Of a stretch of 64,000 nucleotides of DNA, positions 34,721 through 47,200 are shown piece by piece; the stretch's first letter is position 1; each line of letters opens with the position of its first letter. The position numbers and the translations under genes are program-made. Below the pieces are notes generated by a model. That model was given only the letters and a program-made list of their open reading frames with translations, had not been told where the DNA came from and did not search any database. Source of the DNA: Stenogyne calaminthoides (taxonomy: Eukaryota; Streptophyta; Magnoliopsida; Lamiales; Lamiaceae); the NCBI GenBank assembly GCA_037126765.1, contig JBBCBC010000016.1, forward strand, positions 14,310,728-14,374,727, read 5' to 3'.

Positions 34721-35459
34721 TAAATGTCGATTTCGAAGTCATAAAGTGAATGGACAATATCGCATCGATTGAAATAGATATTAGGAGTGAGTAGTAGTTT
34801 TTTGAAATTTTGATTTTCAAAATCCCAAATTAGAACTAATTTAAATTTTCAAAATTTTAATTTTAATTTATAAAACCCAAAATAAACATCGCCTTAATGC
34901 TTAGTTCTCATGATGGTTATAGTACCACTCAATAATTTTAATTCCTACTATATTTTTTTACATATAATATTTAACATTTCTTTAAATAAAAATCAAATTT
35001 ATCATACATGGACATCTATGACCTTTTGTGGTCCCGATTAAAAAACAACAAACATTGACGATGCATATAAAACATCACAAGTGATTCCAAATTTTTCGCT
35101 TTTAAGAACAATGTGTTACTTTGAAAAAAATATGGCAAGTAAAACATTAAAATTGTAAAAACAAGATTCCAAAAAAATATGGTGTCTCGAATTGAAAAAA
35201 AAAATGTAATTGATAAAAACACTAAATGTGGTGTTTTTTGTTTAACAATTAACCCTTTTAAAGATCTATGTATAGTTAAAAGATATAACATAATTAAAAC
35301 TAAAAAAAATAAAAAAATATTTTAGTTTAAAATTAACCCTTTTAAAAATTTTATTATATAACATTAAAAACAAAAAATTAAATATTTCAAATAAACTAAA
35401 TTTTAAAATTTATGTTCAAATAAACTAAATAAAATTTATCACATACTTGATAAGACTGT

Positions 35460-36262
35460 TGGGTTTGGATGTGATTTTTCGCAGATATTGTCGATTATTC
35501 CAAAAGAACGAGGCAATATATTGTTTGTATTTACAATCAATTCATTTATATATGGAATGACTCGGTTGTAGAACTTGGGATCGGTTAAAGATATCCACAA
35601 ATTGAAATGTTTTACTAAATAAGTAGCAAAATGGGTATGATTCTGATGTACAAATTTTGGATGATATTTTGTTGAGAGGTGGTGATCCGATCGATACTAT
35701 TGTTGATAGCATTTATCCTGATTTGAAGAACGCGATGGACAATCTCGATTATTTGCAAAATAGAACAACTCTCACTCCTGTGTTGGATGTTGTTAGGTCC
35801 ATAAACGAGCACATGATTCCATTAAATGAAAAGGAATCACATACTTATTTGAGCTCTGATAGTTCTTGACGGGCTATGTCAAATGTTGATTATTTTTCTA
35901 ATGTGCATAATTATGGGTTCTTGAATAACGTAAAGTGTTCAGGTGTTTCGATTATAATTTGAAAGTAAAAGTTGGAATGCCGGTAATGTATTGAGCAATA
36001 TTGATCACTCAAAGGGGTTTGTACAATGTAACCGAGTTGGCTTTTTTTTCTCATATTTAAAAAGTTGAATGTGCATTATTTTTTTAAAAAATTTGTAATA
36101 TAATGTTATTTTTACATACATATGTTGGTTATTACGAGGATGAGTAATAGAGTTTTTGAAGTTAAAGTTCTAACTGGAAGTAGAGTCGGACATGTGGCAT
36201 TGATACCCATGCTTACATTGACTCCTTCTGATCTTAGATTATCGTTCAAATTTCAATAGAAA
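35460..36262 (+). pseudogene. Helitron helicase (Pif1-like) C-terminal fragment
   Basis: The open frame 35657-35869 reads DDILLRGGDPIDTIVDSIYP and then TPVLDVVRSINEHMIPLNEK, the usual C-terminal helicase segment of plant Helitron Rep-helicases. After frame changes, further family pieces appear: KVKVGMPVMYLRNIDHSKG near 35965-36020, and RVFEVKVLTGSRVGHVALIP with LTLTPSDLRLSFKFQ near 36150-36260. Stops, shifts and missing N-terminal motifs show it is dead. The final MTINKSQGQ part is absent. Confidence 0.85.
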
Positions 36263-36404
36263 CAATTGTGGATGATTGTTATGTTAGGGACAATCATTTT
36301 CTGACGCAGAGGTATTATTGCAGAAGCTTATTTTTAGTCATGGTCAATTGTATGTAAATGTAACTCGGATCAATGTAGATGTATTTTTTGTAGAAGCTCA
36401 CTTT

Positions 36405-36850
36405 TAGTCATGGTCATGGTGAATTGAACCGACCGGTTCGACTGATTGAATCGGTTACCCTAAAAAAACTTTTTTTACAGTTGAATCGAAATAAACCAAT
36501 GAGAACCAGAAAAAACTGTTAACTGGAAACCGATTCAACCGATATTTTTATTATTTATTAATATTAAATTTAATCCAAATTTCTATCATCTTCATTTTAA
36601 ATTTTAGTATTTTAAATTGTGTTGTGTGATGTTGTGCTGTCTACGACTCTATTGTGTTTATTTTCAATATGAAACTTATAAATTATAATTTTACTTTTTT
36701 ATAAATGCATATTTTTATATTTAATGTAATATAGGTAATCTTTTTTTAAAAAAAATAAGAAGGAATCATTTTAGCGGTTGGACCTCCGGTTGAACCACCA
36801 ACCGATGCCCAATTCGATTTAGTTACAGTTCTGGTTAGAAAACAATAATT
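36405..36850. mobile_element. Element with accggtt-rich ends (hAT-like relic)
   Basis: The left part (gaaccgaccggttcgactga, gaatcggtt) and the right part (gcggttggacctccggttga, accaccaaccgatg) are rich in inverted accggtt motifs, like the end of the hAT element at 14904-15962. The termini are not resolved. Confidence 0.4.
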
Positions 36851-37429
36851 CAGATAACAAATTGTCAAGGTTTGAAGAACCTATTATACCATGACGACAA
36901 TCGTGATGTAGCATCTGAAAAATGTATTTCATGAAATTTTTAGGAATATATAATTTTATATTAATAAATTTTTGAATGTCACAACTTTTTCATGCTATTT
37001 TATTTGTTAAAGTCCTATTGGTGTTGAATTATTACAATATTAATATATAAACTACGATACATAAATTAATTAATATAATTTCTCCAACACCTCATAATGA
37101 GACTATTAATTGTCAAATTATGTTCAACAAGTCAATATCAAACATCTTATATAAACCTACTTTTTAATATTAATATTATAATAAATTATTTATATAAATT
37201 ATTTGTTGTAAATTTAGTAAAAAAATGCTAAAAAATAATGTTAAATTGATCCATATTGTTATCATGAATATAAATATTACATCAATATGTGAATATATGT
37301 TATTGATATAATGATAACATTAATACAATAAATGTCAAAACATATGTTAAGTAGATCTTGATATTGTTTCTTCATTAGGTAGAATATACTTTAAGAGATC
37401 AATATTATAATTACGAAAAATATTATATA

Positions 37430-37690
37430 CTTCATCCATCCACTAAAATTGTGCTCACTTTTCTTATTTGTCCGTCCACAAAAAATGTGTTAATTCTTTT
37501 TATGGACACACTCACTTTATCCCAGTCTCCAACCATCACTTAATTACCTTTATTGTTATTGTACTTTACCCACAAAATTCACTTTATCTACAAATGGACC
37601 CCACAATACCTATAATATAATTTATTTTATCTACATTTTCTAAAAACATGTGCCCAAAGAATTGAGCACAGTATTGGTAGACAGAGAGAG
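37430..37690. mobile_element. Stowaway-like MITE, 261 bp
   Basis: The left end cttcatccatccactaaaat, then gtgctcac, faces the right end attgagcacagtattggtag, then acagagagag. TA lies on both sides (37428-37429 and 37691-37692). The right end has diverged from the tccgtcc consensus. Confidence 0.65.
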
Positions 37691-38539
37691 TATAATTTTA
37701 AAAATAAAAAAGATATAAATATGTAACAAAATATTCAAAACTATAATAATATATATGGTTTATTTTATTTTATTTAGTGTATGAAATATTTTTGTAATTT
37801 TTGTAAAATATCGTCACAATCTATCATATTTTATATAATATTTCACAGATTTGTTTTGTTTTGCAAAATTATATAATTTGGTAATGTGAATCTTTTTATA
37901 ATTTTATTTTAAATTTGATTTATTAATATGTATATAGTTATACATCAAATATAACATAAATCATAAACAATTTCACACACTTTTAATTGCATGTTTACTC
38001 TATTTTGTATTCTAAATTTAATAGTGATTTTTTTATTATAAAAGTTGTATAAAAACATTTTCTGTTTTGTTAGAGAAAAATGTTATATAAAATTTCACAC
38101 TTTCAATTTTATGTATCCTTTTATGAATTATAAGTAAAATAATTATAATTCTAATTCTATGTCAAATATTGATTCATTTATGTTTGACAAGTTGTTGTCA
38201 ATTTCTTCGTTCATTTCTGAAAATTTATATATTATTTAGGTTAATTGAAAATGTTCAATAATGAATATTTATAAATAATTCATAATTAATTTATATAATA
38301 ATTATTATAATTTATTTACATGCAACTAATTTTAGTAAAATGAAGTAAAATAGATCCATTACAATTAAAGTTCCAGACCGGATTGGTTCAACGTCCCATG
38401 AAAACACGCAAGTTTTGAAGGGTCGGTCTGATAATACTCATCAAGTTAAGTAATTTTCTTTCTATATAAATTTATGTAACAAAAATCATATTCTTTTGAC
38501 GATTTTAATTTTTGAAATCATGTTTTTGGTTTAGTAATT
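37691..38539. other. Intergenic AT-rich DNA
   Basis: Nothing recognisable. An isolated ccagaccggattggttcaac near 38373 echoes the accggtt elements. Confidence 0.5.
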
Positions 38540-39360
38540 ACAGGCCAGATTTGAACATCAATAAAGTACATGCTGAAATAGTAGTTGATCTTCAGAATAA
38601 GCTAGATGATCATAATGTACTTGCAAAAAAAAATCGAGAAGCAAGAGAGAGATCAGCCAAGGACATTCTAAAGTAACCATGAGATTGATTGGTAAAAGAG
38701 GATGTGATCCGAGAAGGTATAATTTACCCACTACGTCTAAAGTTGTTATTGTTATTGTTGTTGGTCAATGTGATATTGTTGTTGAAACTCGCCGTGGTAA
38801 ACTTCAATGCATTAATGAATTAAGTCCATCTTACCTTGATTTACAATATCCACTGATTTTTTCATATTATGATGATGGATACACAAAAGATATTCCTTTT
38901 GTTGCATTTGCGGTGGATAGAGCTGCATGATATACATAATAATGTGAGTCTAAATTAGTATTTTGATTTTCGTCTTCAAAAGAGAAATGTTGAACCTTTT
39001 ACAATTTTATCGTCCAAACGTCTAACTCAACAATTAATTGTGGATGCCTACACTATGGTTAAGTTTGTAAGACTAAATTATTATTATACATCAGAAGGAA
39101 CTTCGTAGTGGAATTTATAGTGGTGTTGTGGATGCAGTATTAATTGGAGACCGATGCACGTGCATTGGGAACACGGGCTGTTTTTCCGCCTTCATTCATC
39201 AAATGTTCACGTTACATGGTGCAAAATTATCAAGATGTTATGAAAAATTATAGAAAATTTATTGATGGGCTGGGTATCAAAAATGATTTATATCATTCAT
39301 CTGCAATTAAAAGTGGTATGAGATAATGCATTTTTTAAACCAGATGACCGTCTAGATATA
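38540..39360 (+). pseudogene. Helitron Rep-helicase N-terminal (Helitron-like N) fragment
   Basis: The first frame gives LQNKLDDHNVLAKKNREARE. After a shift the frame 38679-38930 gives LRLIGKRGCDPRRYNLPT and RGKLQCINELSPSYLDLQYP, the Helitron-like N domain signature (usually ending in LQYPLLFPYGEDGY). Later pieces are RLTQQLIVDAYTMV near 39018-39065 and VFPPSFIKCSRYMVQNYQDV in the frame 39144-39326. Several frameshifts and stops make it a pseudogene. It lies downstream of the helicase-end fragment at 35.5 kb on the same strand, the reverse of the natural order. Confidence 0.85.
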
Positions 39361-40601
39361 GTGATTCAAATAAATGAAAAATGATATTCAGAGGAAAAAA
39401 ATATTTGGTAATGTCAAAGTAGATATTTAAAGTGAAATTGGAATGATTTTATAAATGATATTGGAGAAAGAAATATTTGGTAATGTCATAGAATATTCTT
39501 TTTTCTTTTAAATTTGTATATTATTATATATTTATAAAATTATTTATTTTACGTATAATATATTTAATCGTTCTAAGTTATCTTTCTTACTCAACTATAT
39601 ACTATTGAGTTTTAGAAACGTGGTTTGTCTCCTGCACATAGCTAGACATTTTTTGAAAATACTAATGAGATCTGATCATATCTCATTTTGTTAATTAAAA
39701 AAATGAATATTATTTGTTACTTATATTCTCTTTATGTCCGTTGAAAAATATATTACATATTCAAGTATTTAAGATATATCATTTCAACATATAAATAAAA
39801 TGTAGTTATTCATCAGTCTTGACATCCTACTTAGACATTTATGTCAACTCAACAGCCATGTCCCTTAATTACTGCCGAAAAATTGATAGATATTTCAAAT
39901 AACAGAACTTAAAAAGTTGGTGTCTCGAATTGCATAAAAAAATGTTGTAATAGATAAAAGGATGTTTCTTACAGCAGTCAGACTGTCGTACTGACTGTCA
40001 ATAGTTGGTATCTAAAATGATGCCACGTGTCATCGTACTCTGTCGTACTGACTTGCTATCTGTTGTACTAATATATTAATTTTAAATGATTTTTTTAATT
40101 GTATTTTGTTATTTACTACATTGCCCTTTACTACAGTTCGATAGAGAAATGGAGTAATTGATCCACTTCAACTTACTAATACAACTAGACTTTAAGAATT
40201 GCATTTGAAGAAAATTTTCGCCTCATAATGACAATTTATACATGTAGCTGAACCAGTTCAATGGCCCGCAGGTTTAGTTCATCCATTGATGCAAAATTGA
40301 ATCCTTCATATGTCATATAAACAAGCTTTTGGAAATAGATACAAAATATTTGGTGCTCTAGTGATTTATAAAATTTTCAAATGAGAATCTACAAATACTT
40401 TTTCCAACTGTTTGCATTATTTCTCTCATGTGGTGCAGTATTTGCAAGGATCTTTATGAAGAAATTTAATCTAAGATACTCATTGATGTTGCTTGTGACG
40501 CAAAAAATCAATTAAAGATTGTTGCGACTGTAAGTACAATTCTCGTGAATTAATATATAAAACATGGAAAATGATTACAACTTTATTTCTTGAATTTGAA
40601 G
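39361..40601. other. Unassigned DNA downstream of the Helitron fragment
   Basis: Mostly AT-rich. It includes a local repeat of 'tgtcgtactgact' (39985-40060). A stretch at 40430-40535 (CSICKDLYEEI, then a stop, ILIDVACDAKNQLKIVATVS) has coding-like composition and ends at a possible donor (ctgtaagt), but I cannot identify it. Confidence 0.4.
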
Positions 40602-43015
40602 TGTTGAATATTATTAGCGGGTTCGATCTCTAATTTCTTCCTCTGATTCTTCTCTTCTTTGACTTTGACCTTGACTCGGACAGATTTTGTAACGGTCCTC
40701 GCCTTAATATTGTATGGAGTTGAAAGTGGGGGATTTGAAACGTTGATTCAAGGACTTGACGTCTTGTTTTGAATCGAACGTGACTGTTGGACGAACTTCT
40801 TCGAGTTTGATGAAGAACGTCTTTGAATGCTTGAATGTTTGATGAAGAACTTCAAATCTTCAAGAGTTGGACGGAGAACACCTTTGAAGAGAAACACCGA
40901 ATTAGAGGGGTTTCGAGCCTTGATCTCATATTTGGAGTTGTTTCTGGATGGTCTCGTGAAGGACTCCTTGTAATTGGTGAAGTATAGGTCCCGAACGGTT
41001 TTAGTGAGGGTAGAAGTCTAGAGGGGAGGGGTGAATAGACTTCTAAAATTTTTCGTGGATCAGGTGATTTGCAAGTAGTCTGATCAGAGTGTGGAGTGAA
41101 TCAGTATGGACTGATATCCGACTTATTGATTGCTCGGAGGCAGATTAGTTCGGCGTTTATCAGTTTAACTGATGGTGCGGAAGATTAGTTAAATAGTGTG
41201 AAAAACCAGTTTTACTCAACCAAGATTCTGATCAATCTGTTTTAGATCAGATGACTAAAGTGTCAAACTGATCAGTTCAGTAGCTTGATGCTAGTCTGAA
41301 CCAGATTCAGAATATGCACGCAGATAAACAAGTAGCGTGCAGATAAGTGTAAAGCAAAGTAAAGACACACAGATTTATAGTGGTTCAGACAACTTGTCCT
41401 ACGTCCACTTTTCCCTGTCAGCAGTGGCACCAACTAACCAACCGGACTTAGTTTAATGTGTTAGTCCAACACAGTACAACCAACAATGTTTCACGAGTTC
41501 TCACTCAACCAATCACATAAATCAGATCTAGAAACCCTAGACTGAAATATTGCTATAACAAACTTAACCTAACTTTTGTTTGGGTATAAGATTTGTAATG
41601 TTCCAACTGGAATACTATCCTATCGTCTAAGTAGCCTGAAGCTAGAGGATAAGTATTCTAAGCTAAGAACAATGGGATGAACACTTAGAAAATAAGCTTC
41701 GATTTAGTGTTCTTCGTGCGGAAATTTGCTTGTGCTTGAGCTTGATGATAATTTCCGTAACCTTACTATGAAGGTTTGATCCCATATATATAGACACGAA
41801 ATCGAACTAGCCGTTGGAGAGCAATTCGAATTTCGGTCTATTTAAGATAAGTTTGTAGACCCGATTTGATGTGCACAGAGGCGGCATGGCCGAAAGCATG
41901 CAAGCTTGTCCTTTCTAGCCGTTTAACTCTGAAGCACCTCGTCCTGCAATGTCAGCTCCGTACATACGTGTCTTGCTCTCATTGATTATCAAGTACACTT
42001 ATTCAGTGTTTGATTTACCAACTTAGGTTGACATTCTTCGTGTTTGATGCTCGTGTATGTCTTGGTGTCTTTCTTGTGATCACCAGATTAGAGCTGGTCT
42101 GATCAGTCCATGCTGATCAGTCTACCTGATTAAGTCTTCTAACGCAGGTTGTCTTAGCACAACTTGCAGACTCGTCTTCACCCTTTCTGATGTAGTACTT
42201 CTGGTCTTCTCGCCTGATGATCTTCTGATCTTCTTGACTAAACCTTTACATATTGAGTTCCCCCTCAATATGTGACCTATCTATACATCTCAGCTGGTTA
42301 TCCTAATCTGATATCTACTTCATCAGTCAACTAACAGGTCTGACTGGTCCTATTACAATCTGTTTTGGAACTTCCATCAAAACTATAAATTTCCTAACAT
42401 GAAGAACGCCTTCAAATCTTCAAAGTTCGCCTTTGAAGAAACGTCTAATCGGAGGGACTTCGAGCCTTAATCTCTGATTGAACGTCGTTTCCAGCTTGAT
42501 TTGCACGAAGAACGCATTTGAAGTTGCTTTGAATCTTCAAGAACGGTTGTAGGGAGCTGTGAACTCTTCTCGTCTTGCTCGTCTGGATCGTCTGAATGTT
42601 GGTGTATGGAATGAATGAGTTTGACCCCTATTTATAGGGTAAGGGATGACAAACTTTCCTTTTGAGAGGTGCCACGTGGCGGCCTCTGGTTGGCCAGAAG
42701 GATTTAATTGGCGTAATTAACTCAAATCATTAATTTGATTGATTTGTCATTAATTTCCTTCTATTTATGACCAAATATCAGTCCAATTCGCCACGTACGA
42801 GTATTTAAGTGCTCGTAAAATTTTGACTGGCTTGTACCGTGTATATATTAAATATCAGTTATTTAATTATTTAATTTGGAGAATTAATTTAGTAATTTCC
42901 CAATAAATAAATAAATAATTTTATTTGATATTAATATGTTAATTTGTACACGTGTCACAATTTAATTGGGTGCAAATTTAATCTGCTTACAGCGACCTTT
43001 AGGGAACGTTCAACA
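40602..43015 (-). mobile_element. Solo LTR (about 1.0 kb) interrupted by another solo LTR
   Basis: The outer ends are tgttgaa and ttcaaca, a 7-base inverted pair as at LTR termini. On the - strand the right half carries ccctataaatagggg (TATA box at about 42627-42639) followed by a leader, so the LTR reads right to left. The two halves share aagaacttcaaatcttcaa and gggacttcgagcctta-type words, showing internal repetition. There is no clear 5-base target-site duplication (tgaag against aataa). The insert occupies 40983-42399. Confidence 0.55.
40983..42399 (-). mobile_element. SIRE-like copia solo LTR, 1.4 kb, nested
   Basis: It is flanked by tgaag at 40978-40982 and 42400-42404, an exact 5-base duplication. 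On the - strand it begins TGTTAGGAAATT and contains tcacatattgagggggaact and later gacgtaggacaagttgtctg, features of SIRE/Maximus-type copia LTRs. The far end reads ccgttcgggacctata, with CA mutated to TA. No internal coding region is left. Confidence 0.7.
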
Positions 43016-43084
43016 AATAATTTACCATACGCATGTGAAGATAAATTGTGATATACTATTAACAATAATTTTTTTAACTAAATT

Positions 43085-43490
43085 TCTACTTCAATGTTTT
43101 CATTGGCAATGTTGTTGAAAGCTCAAACTAAGCTTTTAAGTTCTCAATGTTATGAGTTTGATCTTTGTGTGTCTTGTATGACAATTGTGGTGTATCTGGG
43201 CATTTTAATGTTATTAATTTGGTACGTATGCATAATTGCTACACTGATTTAACCATATGGACATCACTGTACAGGGAATACCTTATTGATCTGATTGAGA
43301 AACCAGGATACTTAAGTGAGCCCGATTCTTTGTCAAATGGCCCATCTACAATCTCGATATCTTCTCCATTACGCTTTCCACGATTCAAGCAGGTGGAGCC
43401 TATGATTGACTTCAGATTGTTGGTCGAAAAATATTTCTTGGACTTCCAATCACTTAAATCTCATATTTGATGATTCTTTAGCTGGTGGTT
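43085..43490 (+). pseudogene. Fragment of a CTR1/EDR1-type protein kinase gene (EDR1 domain)
   Basis: After an acceptor-like ctgtacag at 43275 the frame reads EYLIDLIEKPGYLSEPDSLS, NGPSTISISSPLRFPRFKQV and EPMIDFRLLVEKYFLDFQSL. This is the exon of the EDR1 regulatory domain found in CTR1/EDR1-like Raf kinases (EPDSLLNGPSS.SISSPLRFPRF.Q..PTIDFR). A one-base frameshift near 43455 breaks it; the shifted frame continues LIFDDSLAGG as the family does. No other exon, and no kinase domain, is visible. The upstream 43085-43275 looks like intron. It is a gene scrap, perhaps carried in by a Helitron. Confidence 0.8.
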
Positions 43491-44200
43491 ATATGTATAT
43501 TGCCTGTTCTTGTATGTTTACCGTTTTTTATTCTTGAAGAATCTCTCGGCTAATATATAATAAGTAGCTTTCATTATCCTCACTTCAGCATCATCTGCTA
43601 AATGATGCTATACTTCATTATTTATTTATGTTGTTTGCATCAACCTCATCATCACTATAAGACCTCAAAAGGTCTGTTCATTGTGGAATTTTATCTTTAT
43701 GCTACTTTAATTTGAACATTAGAAATATATGTAAAATAAAAATAAGTGATTGAAATTACTATAGACGGTAATAAAGAAGATATTTGATGTTATGGACACG
43801 TACTAGTAATTAAGTAAAAAAAATTGTATTTATTGGACAAAAAGCCATAACACATTTCTATTACACCAAATCCAAATTCTAAAGAAGATGTCCATTTAAA
43901 TAAAAATTTATTAAGGCATGAAGAATGATATTTTATGTTGATTAGACTCTCTGAATAAAATAACACCTTAACTCACAATTGAAGTGATGCAATTGTATAG
44001 TGTTTCTCAAGTCAACTCAATTTCACTCGAAATATTAGATCCCATATTTATTATACGTTCTAATATTCGCAGAATGAGGACCTAGAAAAAAAATAGATTC
44101 TAAATTTCATTCGAAATTTGAATAACGCCGTAGATGTCTTTATGACGGAATGTATGTTGTTATTGACACATACCTCAGTAAATTCATCATTTTTCTACTC
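43491..44200. other. Intergenic DNA
   Basis: I see nothing coding here. The segment 43740-44000 (ataagtgattgaaattacta, ttattggacaaaaagccata) recurs, in the same orientation, at about 47905-48090 on the other side of the solo LTR, a local duplication. Confidence 0.5.
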
Positions 44201-44202
44201 GC

Positions 44203-44203
<1 letters not shown>

Positions 44204-44233
<30 letters not shown>

Positions 44234-47200
44234 TGTCGGATAAATGGTGACTAAATGTAACGCCCTGAATCCAGAATGAAGCTTTTATCGCTTTAACACT
44301 CTAGATTCGAGTTGTCACTTAGTAACCAAAAAAAACCGAATTAAAAAAAAAATCTTTTTAAAGTAATACATCGAGTAAAAGATATAAGTTTGCACAGTTA
44401 ATAATGATTTATAAAATGTGAAAAGGTGTGGGCCCTGATTTTATTTAAAATCATATTATGACATTATAGTAAAATCGGTCATTAATAAGGTAGCATACAT
44501 TTTAAATCATCGAGCAACTTTTTAAAGAGTTTGTTGCTTCTAAGATATGAATAAATTCACTCAACATAAAATGAAGCATTTATTTTAGAGAGGTTTGATA
44601 TGAGTGTAAATATATCTATAAATATGCATCAAATTTATTAAAGCTTGGGAAACTCTGTGTCATCCCTGCTGCTGCTCCGGCCCCTCGAAGTCAAAACCTG
44701 AAAGATATTAAAAAGAGGGGGCGTGAGCTACTTCTCACGTATGAGCATCCTGCGTCTTTGTTATCTGATCGACAAAGATCTGTAGAAATATAATTATCTT
44801 GATATTTTATTAAGAGATTATTCATACGCTTTTGCGTAGATGATTTTTGGAGGGTTGCTCGAAGTCATCGTATAAACTCGTTTGTAGCTTGGTGTCTTAT
44901 GGTAATCTTATTAGTAGCTTAATTTCTTAAACATCGATGATATTCATAAGATATCATCCATCATGATCATTTGATCATATAACATTTCATTTAGGTCATT
45001 TGGATTCATTTTGGGACATTGGTTCCTCCGACCACATGCAATCCCCTTGTCGCTTCCAACCTACATCGCATGATAATTATCATGTGGGACACTGGTAACA
45101 ACTACCACGTGAAATCCCCTCTTACAACTTCCCACCTCCTTCGTGAAATCGCATCTTATGTATCTCGTAAGATACATAGCATATTTATTCATAAGCTTGT
45201 CTGTTTTAGAAATTGTTTTCTTGAGTTCTTAGTTATGGATTCGTGTTTGTTTAGTTAAGTCCGGAATACACCAACAATCCATATAACATTCAAGGCAATA
45301 CAGTAATAACACCCACCTCGTTAACTTTACGAAAAGTTACAAGACTTGGATGTGGTTTGGAGAGTTCGAGCGTGGTAGTAATCGTCCGAGTATTTGTTTG
45401 AGCAACACTTCACCTAGTACAATATATATTCAGGTTCACGTCATTTATTGATTGAATTAATTTTATTCGTAAGTCTAACGAGGACGTTAAGCTCTTTTCT
45501 TAGGGTTTTATCCACTCGAATATTTATTGAATTTTTCTACAAGAAACGGCTATTTAGAGTTTATTAATTAAAGTCCTAAAATTATTTCTCGAAAAGATTT
45601 TTAAAGGACTCTAAGTTTCGTGGCACAAAGAAGAATGGAACACATAAGGTTTTGTGGAGACAAAAATTAACCAAAAATCATAATACTAAGTAACAAGCCT
45701 CATAAAAGTTTAAGTATTTAGTTCTAACATTTTTCCGGAAAGTTTGTGTCCCAAAACTATGATTTTCTTCCATTTTCGCGAGTTGTTTCCCGTTGATTTG
45801 TTAGTCCGATCGAGGTGAAACTTTAGGGTTTTTAAAGCTTGTAATATGAAGTTTATTGGAATATAAAATCATTTGGAAATAACGAGCGGAAGTCAGTTAA
45901 AAGTGTCATGAAAGTCAGGATTTGAAACGCATTCCTTGTTCAAAGAAAACACCAAGTTTTTGTCTTAGTTTTAGCAAGTACATAACTTTTTACACGATTA
46001 TCGAAATGACTCAAATTTTTATATTTAGAAACTATAATATGTAGAGAATATGACCCTTTTTGTTTCGGTTAAAAAGAAGTTTTTATCAGAAAGTTATAGA
46101 CGATTGAAATTACCTCACTCACACTAAAATTTCAGAATTTTTTTCCAGCACGCCACACTTTTCGAAATAAATCATAACTCCGAACCTACCCAGTGAAAAA
46201 AATACGAGATTTTGTACGAATATAGTCGACTTGATGAATTGTAGACTTGATGAATTTTAACTTGTCGCTAGTTTCATCTTAAAATGATTTATAGAACTCG
46301 AGATATGAATTTTCAAAGTTATTAATTAGTGAATTGAGTAACAGTTTTTTTTCTTCAGAATTTCAGTTTTGAACAACCATGTTTAGACGTAAAAACAAGC
46401 AGCGTAACGACACCAAATTTGAGTACCGAGACTACGATCACATATTACACATATAAGAGAACACAAAGATGTTTTAAAACATAAAATTCCAGTACCATAG
46501 GGTACTCGACGGCGTAGCCGAAAATCACTCAGAAACAATTTTGACGTTTCAACTTGAAATATTTGAGCGTAAATTTTGGCAGCATAACAGTACAATTTTT
46601 GAAAACAAAAAATACGAGCATGAATTATGCACTTCAAACACACACATGAGTTCCAAATTAGTAATTTCCAACACGTTCAAGCACTGAAATTCTACACCGA
46701 AGCTCATACAAACACGAAATTTGAGTTTTGTTCGGAGGTTACCTTTGTTGTTTTGTTTCTCTTATTTTCTGCAGCAGATTGGCACACCTCTGTTTCCTAA
46801 CAACTTCGAGCTTGATTTGGATTTTAGATGATCCTTCTCAAGGGAAGGAAGGAAAGTGAGGAAAGGAAATAAAAATATGAATCTTTCACCATAGAAGAAA
46901 GGATCTTGAGGTCTTTACCTTGAATTCAAAGATGAAGTAGGAAATGGAGCTTGAAAGCAAGAGCTTCTTGGCTGGAGGATGAAGATGGTGTCATCATGAA
47001 GGTGTATTCTTGACGATGGTGGTGAGTTTGATAATGGTGTGTGTAAATTCCTGCAGCGTATCAGTGGTCTAAGTGGAAATTATCAATGGATTGAGTAGGA
47101 TGGCTGCTATATATAGAAGGAGGATTGATATCCTGGAAGGAGAAATTTTTTTGTTTTAATTAATTTTTGAGTTAAAGTTTATTTGCTTAGTAACAGTAAC

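Larger units (their letters stand above)
33890..35025. repeat. Direct duplication of a ~200-base AT-rich block
   Basis: The block at 33890-34085 (tttttgaaattttgattttt, ataaaaccca, ttttaattcctactatattt, aacatggacatctat) recurs at 34797-35015 in the same order. The two copies enclose the LTR relic at 34225-34470 and a MITE relic. Confidence 0.6.
28906..35450. other. Long AT-rich stretch without supported genes
   Basis: Apart from repeats listed individually, I recognise nothing. Open frames (for example 31769-32083 and 35016-35291) are low-complexity F/I/L/K-rich and have no domain. A frame near 32868-33050 (SGDFVYLSDFTALKGRWG) is slightly less AT-driven but unidentified. Confidence 0.5.
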
